Part shown: piece after piece, positions 56,012 through 64,000 of the stretch | Position numbering within the stretch: the first letter of the stretch is position 1 | Layout of the letters: each line of letters opens with the position of its first letter | Assembly (NCBI RefSeq): GCF_030532195.1 | Contig: NZ_JAUNLP010000002.1 | Span: 248,001 to 312,000 of the forward strand | Length of the DNA stretch: 64,000 bases | Source: Corynebacterium sp. | GTDB lineage: Bacteria > Actinomycetota > Actinomycetes > Mycobacteriales > Mycobacteriaceae | Reading direction: 5' to 3' | Translations under genes and position numbers: made by a program | Notes under the pieces: generated by a model | Seen by the model: only the letters and a program-made list of their open reading frames with translations | The model's database searches: none | Told to the model about the DNA's origin: nothing

Positions 56012-58042
56012 ATGTCTGACAGGAATCGCGTGTTTCGCCCGCTTTGCTTAGCTGCGTCCGGGGTTTTCCTCGGTCTGAGCATGCCGCTCATCACCGCTGT
56101 TACCCCAACACAGCTCCCCGCTGAGGCCCCGTCCTCGCTGCGGGCACTCGCACCGTCGGTCCCCGCCGCACGCGCCGAGGCACCGACGGATGTCTCCGGC
56201 GATGTTGAGGATCTCGCTGGCGTGCTTAACGACGATGAAGTCGCCCGCCTCCAGGAGCAAATTCAGCAGCTTAAACAAGACAAGCGGCTCCTGTTCTCAG
56301 TGTTTTACATCAAGAGCTTCGACGGCATCCAAGGGCAGCAGTGGGCTCAGCAGGCCTGGCAGAGCATCGGTGCTGCCAACAACCGCGGTGTGTTGGTCAT
56401 CGCTGTCGAAGACCGCAACTTGAGTGCCTTTGTCGGTGAATCCTTCCCCGGCTCCGCAGAGAGCATTAATAGCGCAGCGCAGGAGCAGTTGCTCGCCGAT
56501 GACAACTGGGCTGCTGCGGGCGAAGCAGCCATCACCAAGGCCGGTGGCGGCAATGGTTCCGCTGGCGGTTGGGCACTCGGTGCCGGCGTGGGCGGTGCCG
56601 CTGCCATCGGTGGCGCCACCTGGGCTATTAGCCGTCGAAATAAGAAGAAGCGCAGCGAGGAGGAGATTGCTCGCGGCCGCAATATCAACCCGGCCGACAT
56701 CACCTCGCTGGATTCGCTGACCACCAGCTCGCTGGATGTCCTCGCACACGATGAGATTGTCAGTACCGATGAATCCATTCGCAAGGCCGTCACCGAGCTC
56801 GACCTCGCCCGCGCGGAATTCGGCGCCGACCGCGTACGCAGCTTCGACAGCGCGCTGAAGCACTCCCGCTCGACTCTTGAGCGCGCGTTCATGCTCCGCC
56901 AAAAGCTTGACGACGGCTCCGTGCAGGACGAAATCGAGCGCCGCAGTATCCTGCTGGAGATTGTCTCCACCTGTGGTGTTGCCGACGATCAGCTCGATGC
57001 CGAAGCCGAGAACTTCCAGAAGCTTCGCCGCGAGCTGATGAATGCGGAAGACACCGTCTCTAAGCTCACGCAGCGCAGCGTTGACATCCGCTCCCGCATG
57101 CCGCAGGCAAGCGAGCTCCTCGATGGTCTGCGCGCGCGTTACGACGACCAGATGTTGGCCTCTATCACCGACAACATCGATATGGCCACGGAGCACCTCA
57201 ACCAGGCTGAGCAGGCGATGGGTGACGCTCGTCGGCTGGCGAAACTTCCCGCTGGCCAGCAGTCGGGTCTTATCGATGCTCTGTCGACCACTGACTTTGC
57301 ATTGACACAGGCCAATCAGTTGCTCGAGGCCATTGAGCACGCAGAGACCAATATCCGTGCGGCAACCAATGGTCTGTCCGCACTTGTCGCCGAGGTCCGC
57401 GGTGAGATTGATGAGGCCACTAATCTCATCTCTGCACCGCAGGGTGCCAAGATTGACCGTGAGCGTCTCAATGCAGCGATTGAGGCCGGCCGCGAGGCAC
57501 TCGGTGTTGCGGCAAACAATGGCGACACCGATCCGCTGGGGTCGTGGACGCGGCTCACTGATGCTGATGAGTTGTTGGATGAGGCATTGGACTCCGCTCG
57601 TGATAAGGCAGCTTCATATGCTCGGGCCGCCGCTACTCTGCAGCACAGCATGCAGGATGCGGAGAACCATATTCGTTCTGCAGCGGACTTGATCAATACC
57701 CGCCGTCGCGTTGTGGGGGCGGAGGCACGTACTCGCCTTGCGGAGGCACAGCGCGCCTACGATACCGCTCGCCAGATGGGTCCTGATGATCCGCGACGGG
57801 CACTGTCCTTTGCTCGCCGTGCGCGCAAGCTGGCGGCGGAGTCTGCGAACTTGGCACGCCGCGATATTCGTCGCTATGAAGACCAGCGACGTGGCGGCGG
57901 CAGCAATGGTGCCATGATTGCCGGCATGGTGCTCGGCAGCATGCTCAGCAACAACAGTGGTTTCGGCGGCAGCATCGGTGGCGGTGGCTTCGGTGGCGGC
58001 TCCGGTGGACCGAGTGGTTCCGGCAGCACCATGGGCTTCTAA
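56012..58042 (+). CDS. TPM-domain membrane protein with coiled coil
   Basis: Predicted 676-residue envelope protein. An N-terminal signal/anchor (about 7-30, [17 protein letters not shown]) is followed by an external TPM domain (about 55-175, with [18 protein letters not shown] and [12 protein letters not shown]), a second membrane helix near 195-210 ([19 protein letters not shown]) and a long cytoplasmic alpha-helical/coiled-coil region to about 620, ending in a Gly-rich tail ([15 protein letters not shown]). Matches mycobacterial Rv2345. Function unknown; TPM domains are linked to phosphatase activity or complex assembly. GGAGG lies directly before the ATG, unusually close. Confidence 0.88.
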   Translation: MSDRNRVFRPLCLAASGVFLGLSMPLITAVTPTQLPAEAPSSLRALAPSVPAARAEAPTDVSGDVEDLAGVLNDDEVARLQEQIQQLKQDKRLLFSVFYIKSFDGIQGQQWAQQAWQSIGAANNRGVLVIAVEDRNLSAFVGESFPGSAESINSAAQEQLLADDNWAAAGEAAITKAGGGNGSAGGWALGAGVGGAAAIGGATWAISRRNKKKRSEEEIARGRNINPADITSLDSLTTSSLDVLAHDEIVSTDESIRKAVTELDLARAEFGADRVRSFDSALKHSRSTLERAFMLRQKLDDGSVQDEIERRSILLEIVSTCGVADDQLDAEAENFQKLRRELMNAEDTVSKLTQRSVDIRSRMPQASELLDGLRARYDDQMLASITDNIDMATEHLNQAEQAMGDARRLAKLPAGQQSGLIDALSTTDFALTQANQLLEAIEHAETNIRAATNGLSALVAEVRGEIDEATNLISAPQGAKIDRERLNAAIEAGREALGVAANNGDTDPLGSWTRLTDADELLDEALDSARDKAASYARAAATLQHSMQDAENHIRSAADLINTRRRVVGAEARTRLAEAQRAYDTARQMGPDDPRRALSFARRARKLAAESANLARRDIRRYEDQRRGGGSNGAMIAGMVLGSMLSNNSGFGGSIGGGGFGGGSGGPSGSGSTMGF

Positions 58043-58083
58043 TGGCCTGCTAAGGGCCCTCACCGCAGGGCTCAAAAAGCCTT

Positions 58084-58506
58084 TTAAATGTGAATTTGGC
58101 GGGGTCCGTCTACCGACCACGTCGCCAATGCAGCGGCAATCAGCCAGTCTTCACAACCAGTGTTGAGGATTCCCTCCCTGGCGTAGACCCCGAAGATGGA
58201 GCGTCCCAGCGAATCTTCCCGAATAATGCGCGCCAGCTCATAGCCCGGTCGATGAACATCAAAGACTGTGCGAATGCCACGGCCCTCGTTGACCAGAACA
58301 TATGAATGCTCCTCATCGGGATCTGTCAGCACCAGGACATTGGTGCTGAAAAACCGGGTTTTGACTTCCCACTGTCGCCCATTCGGACAACGAAGCCAGA
58401 AAGCACTCAAGACCCCATCCTTACGGCTCCAGCCGTCGGACAGGGTCTTTTTTGCGTCGTCATAGACGACTCCATCTGCAATAGTTGCTACGCGATCCAC
58501 ACCCAA
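58084..58506 (-). CDS. Hypothetical protein, downstream gene of glyS operon
   Basis: Predicted 140-residue soluble protein. A beta-rich pattern with WLRCPNGRQWEVKTRFFSTNVLVLTD and SYVLVNEGRG suggests a small barrel such as tubby/LURP-like folds, but I cannot name the family. The start is either TTG 58506 or GTG 58500; either overlaps the upstream gene by up to 19 bases, so translation is coupled. It converges on the TPM gene. Confidence 0.65.
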   Translation of the reverse strand: MGVDRVATIADGVVYDDAKKTLSDGWSRKDGVLSAFWLRCPNGRQWEVKTRFFSTNVLVLTDPDEEHSYVLVNEGRGIRTVFDVHRPGYELARIIREDSLGRSIFGVYAREGILNTGCEDWLIAAALATWSVDGPRQIHI

Positions 58507-59057
58507 ATCATATAGGCAATGAGCAGTAGCAGGCAGACGGTGAGAATCCAGGTGGTCGACACCATGCGTGATTCCAGCACGCGACGGGCACTGTAGACCA
58601 GGAAGATTTTCTCCTCTTCTGGCAGCGCACGCCCCTCATCGGTGTCGAACTGCACCTCAGCGTGACGGACACCGCGGGAGGCACCAGTAAACTGGCCCCA
58701 CTTGTCACCGGTCTTCGCATCTTCGATGACATAGTTCGTCGAGCCTTCGCACACCAGCTTGGCGGCGGGGCGCTCCGGGCCAAAGGTCACCGAGAGCTGC
58801 TTGGCTCGCGAAATCTTGTCACGGTCAGAAGCGACGGTGGTGAAGACGCGACCGTCGGGAAGCGTGGCGGAGATGCGGTGATCAGCCGAGGCGTCGATGA
58901 CCCACTCCCCTTCCGGGGTGTTGAGGCGATCGCCCTGTTCATCACGGATGTACGTGCCGATCTCCGTGCTTTCCTTCAGAATCGGCCATGTCTGCTCAGA
59001 GTGCTTCTGGCTGACATCGCCGAGACTGTAGGATTCCCAAAAAACTTCGTCGGCCAT
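58488..59057 (-). CDS. Hypothetical C-tail anchored membrane protein
   Basis: Predicted 189-residue protein: a soluble beta-rich domain (with ADHRISATLPDGRVFTTVAS and KLVCEGSTNYVIED) and one C-terminal membrane helix (STTWILTVCLLLLIAYMIW), so it is probably tail-anchored. Its ATG shares one base with the glyS stop (TAATG). The family is not recognised; the alternation of strands could be a LURP/scramblase-like fold, which is only a guess. Confidence 0.7.
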   Translation of the reverse strand: MADEVFWESYSLGDVSQKHSEQTWPILKESTEIGTYIRDEQGDRLNTPEGEWVIDASADHRISATLPDGRVFTTVASDRDKISRAKQLSVTFGPERPAAKLVCEGSTNYVIEDAKTGDKWGQFTGASRGVRHAEVQFDTDEGRALPEEEKIFLVYSARRVLESRMVSTTWILTVCLLLLIAYMIWVWIA

Positions 59058-60442
59058 TAGCAGCCCACCAGGCGAGCTGCGAGGTAGCCTTCCAGCTCGT
59101 CAATCTTGACACGCTCCTGCTCCATGGTGTCGCGGTCGCGAACGGTCACGGCATCGTCTTCCAGCGTGTCGAAGTCAACGGTTACGCAGTACGGAGTACC
59201 AATCTCGTCCTGGCGACGGTAACGACGGCCGATAGCGCCAGAGGTGTCGTAATCGATGGACCAGTGCTTGCGCAGACGGTCTGCAACAGCCTCTGCCGTC
59301 GGGGTCAGGGTGTCCTTCTTCGACAGCGGCAGCACAGCAACCTTCACTGGCGACAGGCGCGGATCCAGCTTCAGCACGGTACGAGTATCGGTGCCGCCCT
59401 TGGCGTTCGGAACCTCTTCCTCGGTGTATGCGTCGCACAGGAAGGCCATCAGCGCACGGGTCAGACCGAACGACGGCTCAATGACGTACGGAATGTACTT
59501 CTCGCCGGTGACCTGGTCGTGGTAGCGCAGGTCTTCCTTGGAGTGCTCGATGTGGCAGCCGAGGTCGTAGTCGGTGCGGTTTGCAACACCCATCAGCTCG
59601 CCCCACTCGTTTCCGGCGAAGCCGAAGCGGTACTCGAAGTCGATGGTGGCTGCGGAGTAGTGAGCGCGCTCATCTTCCGGAACGTCGAACTGACGCATGT
59701 TCTCCGGGTTAACGCCGAGGTCGATGAACCAGTTCCAGCAGGCGTCGACCCACTCCTGGAACTTCTCCTCTGCCTGCTCCGGCGGAACGAAGTACTCAAT
59801 CTCCATCTGCTCGAACTCGCGAGTACGGAAGATGAAGTTACCTGGGGTGATCTCGTTGCGGAATGCCTTACCGGTCTGGCCGATACCAAATGGCGGCTTC
59901 ATGCGAGCCGTGGTCATGACGTTCTTGAAGTTGACGAAGATACCCTGGGCGGTCTCCGGGCGCATGTAGTGCAGACCCTGCTCATTGTCCACCGGGCCGA
60001 GGTAGGTCTTCATCAGGCCCGAGAACATCTGTGGCTCAGTCCACTTACCCGGCTGGCCGGTCTCCGGATCCGGAACATCTGCCAGACCATTGGCCGGCGG
60101 GTGGCCATGCTTGGCCTCATAGGCCTCCAGCAGGTGGTCAGCGCGGTAGCGCTTGTGGGTGTGCAGCGACTCCACCAGTGGGTCGGTGAAGGTGGCAACG
60201 TGGCCGGATGCTTCCCAGACCTGGCGCGGCAGAATAATGGAGGAATCGAGGCCGACGACATCCTTGCGACCGGTGACGAAGGTCTTCCACCACTGGCGCT
60301 TGATGTTTTCCTTCAGCTCCACGCCCAGGGGACCGTAATCCCATGCCGAGCGTGTACCGCCGTAGATTTCACCACACGGGTAAACGAATCCCCTGCGCTT
60401 ACACAGGTTGGCGACGGTATCGACAACTGACTTAGGTGCCAC
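59057..60442 (-). CDS. glyS: Glycyl-tRNA synthetase (dimeric, class II)
   Basis: Predicted 461-residue enzyme charging tRNA-Gly. It is the eukaryote/actinobacteria alpha2 type: [29 protein letters not shown] at the start, class II motif 2 as [25 protein letters not shown], motif 3 as [12 protein letters not shown], and a C-terminal anticodon-binding domain. The GTG start at 60442 has AAGGAGTGG 11 bases upstream. It leads the two hypothetical genes that follow and is divergent from zur; no T-box leader is visible. Confidence 0.96.
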   Translation of the reverse strand: MAPKSVVDTVANLCKRRGFVYPCGEIYGGTRSAWDYGPLGVELKENIKRQWWKTFVTGRKDVVGLDSSIILPRQVWEASGHVATFTDPLVESLHTHKRYRADHLLEAYEAKHGHPPANGLADVPDPETGQPGKWTEPQMFSGLMKTYLGPVDNEQGLHYMRPETAQGIFVNFKNVMTTARMKPPFGIGQTGKAFRNEITPGNFIFRTREFEQMEIEYFVPPEQAEEKFQEWVDACWNWFIDLGVNPENMRQFDVPEDERAHYSAATIDFEYRFGFAGNEWGELMGVANRTDYDLGCHIEHSKEDLRYHDQVTGEKYIPYVIEPSFGLTRALMAFLCDAYTEEEVPNAKGGTDTRTVLKLDPRLSPVKVAVLPLSKKDTLTPTAEAVADRLRKHWSIDYDTSGAIGRRYRRQDEIGTPYCVTVDFDTLEDDAVTVRDRDTMEQERVKIDELEGYLAARLVGC

Positions 60443-60571
60443 GGTCTAGACCACTCCTTATAAATGGCTTTGCACCGTCTACTGCGCGCCACGCCAATAG
60501 CTCCACACTCAGTAAACGATGGATGAAAAGCAAAAATGTACCGACTGGATGGCCGGTTAAAAAAGTTCCCC

Positions 60572-60577
60572 TATACT
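60572..60577 (+). promoter_or_regulatory. Possible -10 element of zur
   Basis: TATACT lies 42 bases before the zur ATG at 60620. The -35 region is poor. The glyS-zur spacer shows no obvious Zur palindrome. Confidence 0.4.
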
Positions 60578-60619
60578 CTAGCGCATCTTGTCCAACCGAT
60601 ACCGGGTAGTGTCGGTGTC

Positions 60620-61126
60620 ATGGTTGGCGGACACACACATGACGACAATTCTGGTACAGGCTCCAATTCTGAAGCTAGTGCAACTCGTAGTAGTGCAAAC
60701 TCCAAAACTCGGCCGACTGCCACGCGCATCGGTCAGCGCAACACTCGTCAACGACGTGCCGTTGTGGAAATCATGAGCGAGAATCCACATTTTCGCACTG
60801 CCGCCGATATCCACCGAATGCTCACTGAGCGCGGTGAAAAAGTTGGATTGACCACGGTCTACCGGACACTACAGTCACTGGCGGAACTCGATGTCGTGGA
60901 CATGCTGCACAATTCCTCCGGTGAGGCCTACTATCGCCTGTGCGGCGATCATCACCATCATCACTTGGTATGCACAAATTGTGGTGAAACGGTCGAGGTC
61001 ACCGGTGGGCCGGTTGAGCAGTGGGCTCGCGATCTCGCGCAGGAGCACGGCTTCAGTATGACTGGTCACTCCGCAGAGGTCTTTGGTCTCTGCGGCAACT
61101 GCCAGCACAAAGCGGACGCGAAATAA
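60620..61126 (+). CDS. zur: Fur-family zinc-responsive repressor
   Basis: Predicted 168-residue regulator of the Fur/Zur family. Winged helix: RNTRQRRAVVEIMSEN and LTTVYRTLQSLAEL; metal-binding region: CGDHHHHHLVCTNCGE with a second pair CGNCQ near the C terminus, giving the structural Cys4 site. The glyS-zur order fits Zur (FurB, Rv2359) rather than the iron regulator; in mycobacteria a SmtB gene precedes it, which is absent here. The first 45 residues (Thr/Ser/Asn-rich) are unconserved. ATG 60620 is chosen; the frame is open from 60536 and start is uncertain. Confidence 0.9.
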   Translation: MVGGHTHDDNSGTGSNSEASATRSSANSKTRPTATRIGQRNTRQRRAVVEIMSENPHFRTAADIHRMLTERGEKVGLTTVYRTLQSLAELDVVDMLHNSSGEAYYRLCGDHHHHHLVCTNCGETVEVTGGPVEQWARDLAQEHGFSMTGHSAEVFGLCGNCQHKADAK

Positions 61127-61143
61127 AAGTCAGCGACTACAAC

Positions 61144-61866
61144 TTACGCCTTGCCGAACCTACGGTCGCGCTGGGCGTACTCCACCACTGCGGCACGCAT
61201 GTCGTCGCGGCCAAAATCAGGGAATAGCTTGTCCTGGTACACCATCTCGGCGTAGGCCGACTGCCACAGCAGGAAATTCGAGGTTCGCTGCTCACCGGAT
61301 GGACGCAGGAACAGGTCCACATCCGGCATTGTTGGCTCATCGAGGAACTGCGAGAAGGTCTTTTCAGTCAAGTCATATTCACTGAGCTCACCCGCTGCCG
61401 CGCGGCGCGCAATCTCCTTGGCCGCATCGACAATCTCAGCGCGACCGCCGTAGTTGACACACATATACAGCGTCAGCGCGTTATTGTCCTTCGTCTGTTC
61501 CTCGGCGATTTCGAGCTCCTTAATCACCGAGCGCCACAGGCGCGGACGACGGCCAGCCCACCGCACGCGGACGTTCTTCGAATCCAACTCATCACGACGA
61601 CGGCGCAAAACATCGCGGTTAAAGCCCATCAGGAAGCGCACCTCATCTGCCGAGCGACGCCAATTTTCCGTGGAAAACGCGTACGCCGACAGGTGTTGCA
61701 CGCCCATCTCCAGGCAGGCATCGACGCACTCCATCAACACGGCCTCGCCGCGCTTATGTCCCTCAGTGCGCTTGAGCCCGCGCTGCTTGGCCCATCTGCC
61801 ATTGCCGTCCATGACAAGAGCGATGTGATTGGGCACGAATTGCTGTGGTACAGGAGGATTCAACAC
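61144..61866 (-). CDS. uppS: Polyprenyl diphosphate synthase (Z-type)
   Basis: Predicted 240-residue cis-prenyltransferase making the long-chain prenyl carrier (decaprenyl or undecaprenyl diphosphate) for cell wall synthesis. The substrate site is [16 protein letters not shown], then [11 protein letters not shown] and the C-terminal [18 protein letters not shown]. The family RTSGE reads RPSGE here, a small change. The start is GTG 61866 with AGGAGG very close before it; TTG at the second codon has better spacing. The AGGAGG can pair with CCTCCT at codons 4-5. Length is shorter than the mycobacterial enzyme, which has an N-terminal extension. Confidence 0.94.
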   Translation of the reverse strand: MLNPPVPQQFVPNHIALVMDGNGRWAKQRGLKRTEGHKRGEAVLMECVDACLEMGVQHLSAYAFSTENWRRSADEVRFLMGFNRDVLRRRRDELDSKNVRVRWAGRRPRLWRSVIKELEIAEEQTKDNNALTLYMCVNYGGRAEIVDAAKEIARRAAAGELSEYDLTEKTFSQFLDEPTMPDVDLFLRPSGEQRTSNFLLWQSAYAEMVYQDKLFPDFGRDDMRAAVVEYAQRDRRFGKA

Positions 61867-61873
61867 GCCTCCT
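61852..61873 (-). promoter_or_regulatory. Ribosome-binding site hairpin of uppS
   Basis: On the minus strand AGGAGG (61873-61868) and CCTCCT (61857-61852) form a 6-bp perfect stem whose 10-base loop contains the start codon. This could limit translation initiation. Confidence 0.5.
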
Positions 61874-61894
61874 ATTGTGCCCCACCGATACTAT

Positions 61895-62644
61895 CTACTG
61901 CCAAAACGCATCGACGTGTTCCAGCGCCGGCACACGCCGCCCCAGGTAGTACTGCAAATACTTCGCCGTCAGAATGCGCGCCGTGGTCATCCGTCCTTCG
62001 AATTCGCTTGACGACGTATCGATGCCCGCCCACTTTTCATGTGCTAACTGCCACATCAAATGGAGAACTTCCGTCGGTGGCGTATCGGCACCCGGCGGCC
62101 TGCAGTTGGTGCACACTGCCCCACCCAGCGCTGGCGAAAACGCGTGATGCGGCCCAGCTTTGCCGCAACCTGCGCATTCAAACAGACTCGGCTGCCAGCC
62201 AGCTTCTGCCATTGCCCGCAGAATGTAAGAGGTCAACAGCAAATCGGGGCGATGCCGGCCAGCGGCGATATCGTCCAAAGACTGTGTTGTTAGGTCCCAC
62301 AGTTCAGGAGCCGGTACCTGCTCCTCGCCGACAATGCGTTCAGCCACGTCGAGGACAGCACATCCACAGGTGTAGCGCGCATAGTCGTCGACAAGCGGCG
62401 CTGCCCACGTGCGAACGGTATCCGCGCCCGCGATGGTGGACAGCCCACGGCGTGGGTAGATGTTGACATCGACATCAACGAAGGGAGACAGCCGGGAGCC
62501 GAAGCGACTCTTGGCGCGGCGGACGCCCTTGGCGACTCCACGGACAATTCCGTGCTCGCGGGTGAATAGGACAATGATGCGGTCGGCCTCGCCCAGGTCG
62601 TAGCGGCGCACGACCAACGCGCGGTCGCGATAGGGCTCGACCAA
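61895..62644 (-). CDS. recO: DNA repair protein RecO
   Basis: Predicted 249-residue RecO, which with RecR loads RecA on SSB-coated single strands. N-terminal OB fold: RALVVRRYDLGEADRIIVLFT with GVAKGVRRAKSRFG; C-terminal zinc finger CAGCGKAG and CTNCRP. TTG start 62644 is 3 bases after the era stop, so it is read together with era; the uppS start is 28 bases after the recO end. The order era-recO-uppS is the usual actinobacterial one. Confidence 0.94.
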   Translation of the reverse strand: MVEPYRDRALVVRRYDLGEADRIIVLFTREHGIVRGVAKGVRRAKSRFGSRLSPFVDVDVNIYPRRGLSTIAGADTVRTWAAPLVDDYARYTCGCAVLDVAERIVGEEQVPAPELWDLTTQSLDDIAAGRHRPDLLLTSYILRAMAEAGWQPSLFECAGCGKAGPHHAFSPALGGAVCTNCRPPGADTPPTEVLHLMWQLAHEKWAGIDTSSSEFEGRMTTARILTAKYLQYYLGRRVPALEHVDAFWQ

Positions 62645-62647
62645 TTC

Positions 62648-63607
62648 TTAGAACCCCAGACGTCCCAGCTGCTTCGGGTCCGACTGCCAGTCCTTGAGCA
62701 CCTTAATGCGCAGATCCAGGTAGACATTCTGACCCAACAGGGCAATCAATTCCTTGCGAGCCTTGTGAATGGTCGTGCCCATTCGCCTGCCGTCACGCCC
62801 CATGAGGATCGCCTTCTGGCCTGGACGCTCCACGTAGATGACCGCGTGGACATCGAGCACGCCCTCGCGCTCCCTGCTGGGAATTACCTCATCGACCTGC
62901 ACTGCCACCGAGTGCGGCAGTTCATCGCGCAGGCCGCCGAGTGCGGCTTCACGAATGAGCTCTGCAATACGCGTATCGCGGTCCTCATCAGTGATGTGAT
63001 CGGTTGGATACAACCGTGGCCCCTCCGGCAGCTGGGAGGCCATGACATCAATCAGCGTGTTGATGTTCTCACCGGACTTCGACGACAGCGGAACCAGCTC
63101 AGCGTCAGGGCCGAGTAGCTCCTGCAACTCAATCAGGCGCTCGATGATGGTGTCACGGGAGACCTTGTCCACCTTGGAGACAATGCCCATGATGTTCTTG
63201 CAGCTCTTGGCGACGCTTTCGTAAATCCACCGGTCACCGGGGCCGATCTTCTCATCGGCCGGAACGACAAGTGCCACCAAATCAACGTCGGAGTAGGTCT
63301 CCTGCACCATGTCATTGAGACGCTCACCGAGCAGCGTGCGGGGCTTGTGCAGACCAGGGGTGTCCACTACCACAATCTGGCAGTGATCACGGTGGACGAC
63401 ACCGCGCACTGGATGACGCGTGGTCTCCGGCTGGTTAGCAGTGATGGCGATTTTCTCCCCGACCAGAGCGTTGGTCAGCGTGGACTTACCAGTATTCGGA
63501 CGTCCCACAATGGAGACGAAGCCAGAGCGAAAGCCCTCTGGCGCGCTGTAATCGTCGGCCTCGCCGCCCATTCCGGCGCCTGCCAGCATGTCATCAAGAT
63601 TGCCCAT
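62648..63607 (-). CDS. era: GTPase Era
   Basis: Predicted 319-residue GTPase needed for 30S ribosome maturation. G1 is GRPNTGKST, G3 DTPGLHKPRT, and G4 reads SKVD (family NKxD; Ser or Thr is common in actinobacteria). The C-terminal KH RNA-binding domain has GRDGRRMGTTIHKARKELIALLG. The ATG at 63607 overlaps the upstream CorC-like gene by 14 bases. The first 30 residues form an unconserved Gly/Asp-rich tail. Confidence 0.95.
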   Translation of the reverse strand: MGNLDDMLAGAGMGGEADDYSAPEGFRSGFVSIVGRPNTGKSTLTNALVGEKIAITANQPETTRHPVRGVVHRDHCQIVVVDTPGLHKPRTLLGERLNDMVQETYSDVDLVALVVPADEKIGPGDRWIYESVAKSCKNIMGIVSKVDKVSRDTIIERLIELQELLGPDAELVPLSSKSGENINTLIDVMASQLPEGPRLYPTDHITDEDRDTRIAELIREAALGGLRDELPHSVAVQVDEVIPSREREGVLDVHAVIYVERPGQKAILMGRDGRRMGTTIHKARKELIALLGQNVYLDLRIKVLKDWQSDPKQLGRLGF

Positions 63608-64000
63608 CGTTTTCTTCTTCCTCGGAGTAGAACTCCGCAGTCGGCTCCACCACCACGGTGCGAACGCGCATACGACCACGGCGGTCACGCTCACCCTCAG
63701 CGGTAAACTTCAGTCCTGCATAGTTTACGTGGGAACCCGGCAAAGGCACACGTCCCAACTCATATGCCAGCAAACCGGAGACAGTTTCGACCTCTTCCAG
63801 GATGTCATCATCAAAGATGATTTCACGCCCGTGGGCTTCGTCGTAAAGCTCGCTGATCTCCCCGAGACTCAGACGCGCCTGCACGCGGTAGGCGGCATCG
63901 CCCAGCGGTTCGATGGGCGCTTGCTCTGCCTCGTCGTATTCATCGGCAATCTCACCGACAATCTCTTCCAAAATGTCCTCGATGGAAATCAGGCCTGCCA
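63594..64000 (-). CDS. HlyC/CorC family protein (partial)
   Basis: The C-terminal 135 residues of a hemolysin-like CBS-pair protein that continues beyond the window. Visible are the end of the CBS region (GLISIEDILEEIVGEI) and the CorC_HlyC domain (AYRVQARLSLGEISELYDE, then VSGLLAYELGRVPLPG). Members sit in the membrane and may take part in magnesium or cobalt efflux. It overlaps the era start and is the upstream gene of the era-recO-uppS operon. Confidence 0.88.
   Translation of the reverse strand, partial: AGLISIEDILEEIVGEIADEYDEAEQAPIEPLGDAAYRVQARLSLGEISELYDEAHGREIIFDDDILEEVETVSGLLAYELGRVPLPGSHVNYAGLKFTAEGERDRRGRMRVRTVVVEPTAEFYSEEEENDGQS

Noticed and set aside
56297..57340. 347-codon open frame opposite the TPM gene
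   Set aside because: Lies opposite the coiled-coil region of the TPM protein; repetitive shadow sequence.
59264..60430. 388-codon open frame opposite glyS
   Set aside because: Antisense shadow produced by GC-rich codon use of a clearly conserved gene; composition is not protein-like.
60443..60619. T-box or other riboswitch before glyS
   Set aside because: No T-box sequence or long leader; the spacer is short and shared with zur.

Overview
The window is a stretch of a Corynebacterium-type chromosome (Actinobacteria, moderately high GC). The gene families and their order match what I recall of Mycobacterium tuberculosis Rv2221c-Rv2241 (glnE, glnA2, panB, CYTH/CHAD, phosphatase, zinc ribbon, Nif3, cobC, HAD, ptpA, SURF1, cobD, aceE) and then Rv2343c-Rv2366c (dnaG, dgt, TPM protein, glyS, zur, uppS, recO, era, HlyC/CorC). 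A Mus-type maltose ABC importer of the C. glutamicum kind supports the genus. The species cannot be fixed from the sequence alone. There is no phage, IS element, integrase or CRISPR array; this is core chromosome with small insertions.

Layout. 1-11.3 kb: an MFS permease, an orphan protein with a possible sliding-clamp motif, nitrogen control (glnE, glnA2), pantothenate synthesis (panB) and a CYTH/CHAD protein. 11.4-14.1 kb: DoxX, a small SPOR-like protein, a degenerate galactokinase and the RNase P RNA. 14.1-18 kb: a minus-strand operon of cobC-type aminotransferase, Nif3, zinc-ribbon coiled coil and phosphatase. 18-22.7 kb: HAD phosphatase, ptpA, GtrA, SURF1, cobD and a secreted metzincin. 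22.9-27.5 kb: tRNA-Val, DUF3052, aceE, an acyl carrier protein without its serine, and DUF3145. 27.7-34 kb: serine hydrolase, symporter, DHA2 exporter, tRNA-CAT, thymidine kinase and ribokinase-like kinase. 34-40.6 kb: the maltose importer genes, with a nonsense-interrupted DUF4032 gene among them. 40.7-51.4 kb: PhoH2, an FtsX-type ABC module divergent from a sensor-less two-component system, aldehyde dehydrogenase, DJ-1-like protein, phosphoesterase, tRNA-Asn, S-nitrosomycothiol reductase and its metallo-beta-lactamase partner. 51.4-64 kb: dnaG, a guanyl-specific RNase, dgt, a TPM protein, glyS, zur, uppS, recO, era and a CorC-like protein.

Most striking are proteins whose family-defining residues are gone: an acyl carrier protein with DRL instead of DSL next to aceE and DUF3145, which looks like the relic of a type II fatty acid synthase cluster; a DnaG primase with three of four zinc ligands replaced; a galactokinase homologue lacking its sugar and phosphate motifs; and a phosphatase that kept the linker but lost the RNase H domain of its mycobacterial counterpart. 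An imperfect palindrome of about 100 bp at 49.03-49.14 kb is the most prominent unexplained non-coding structure.
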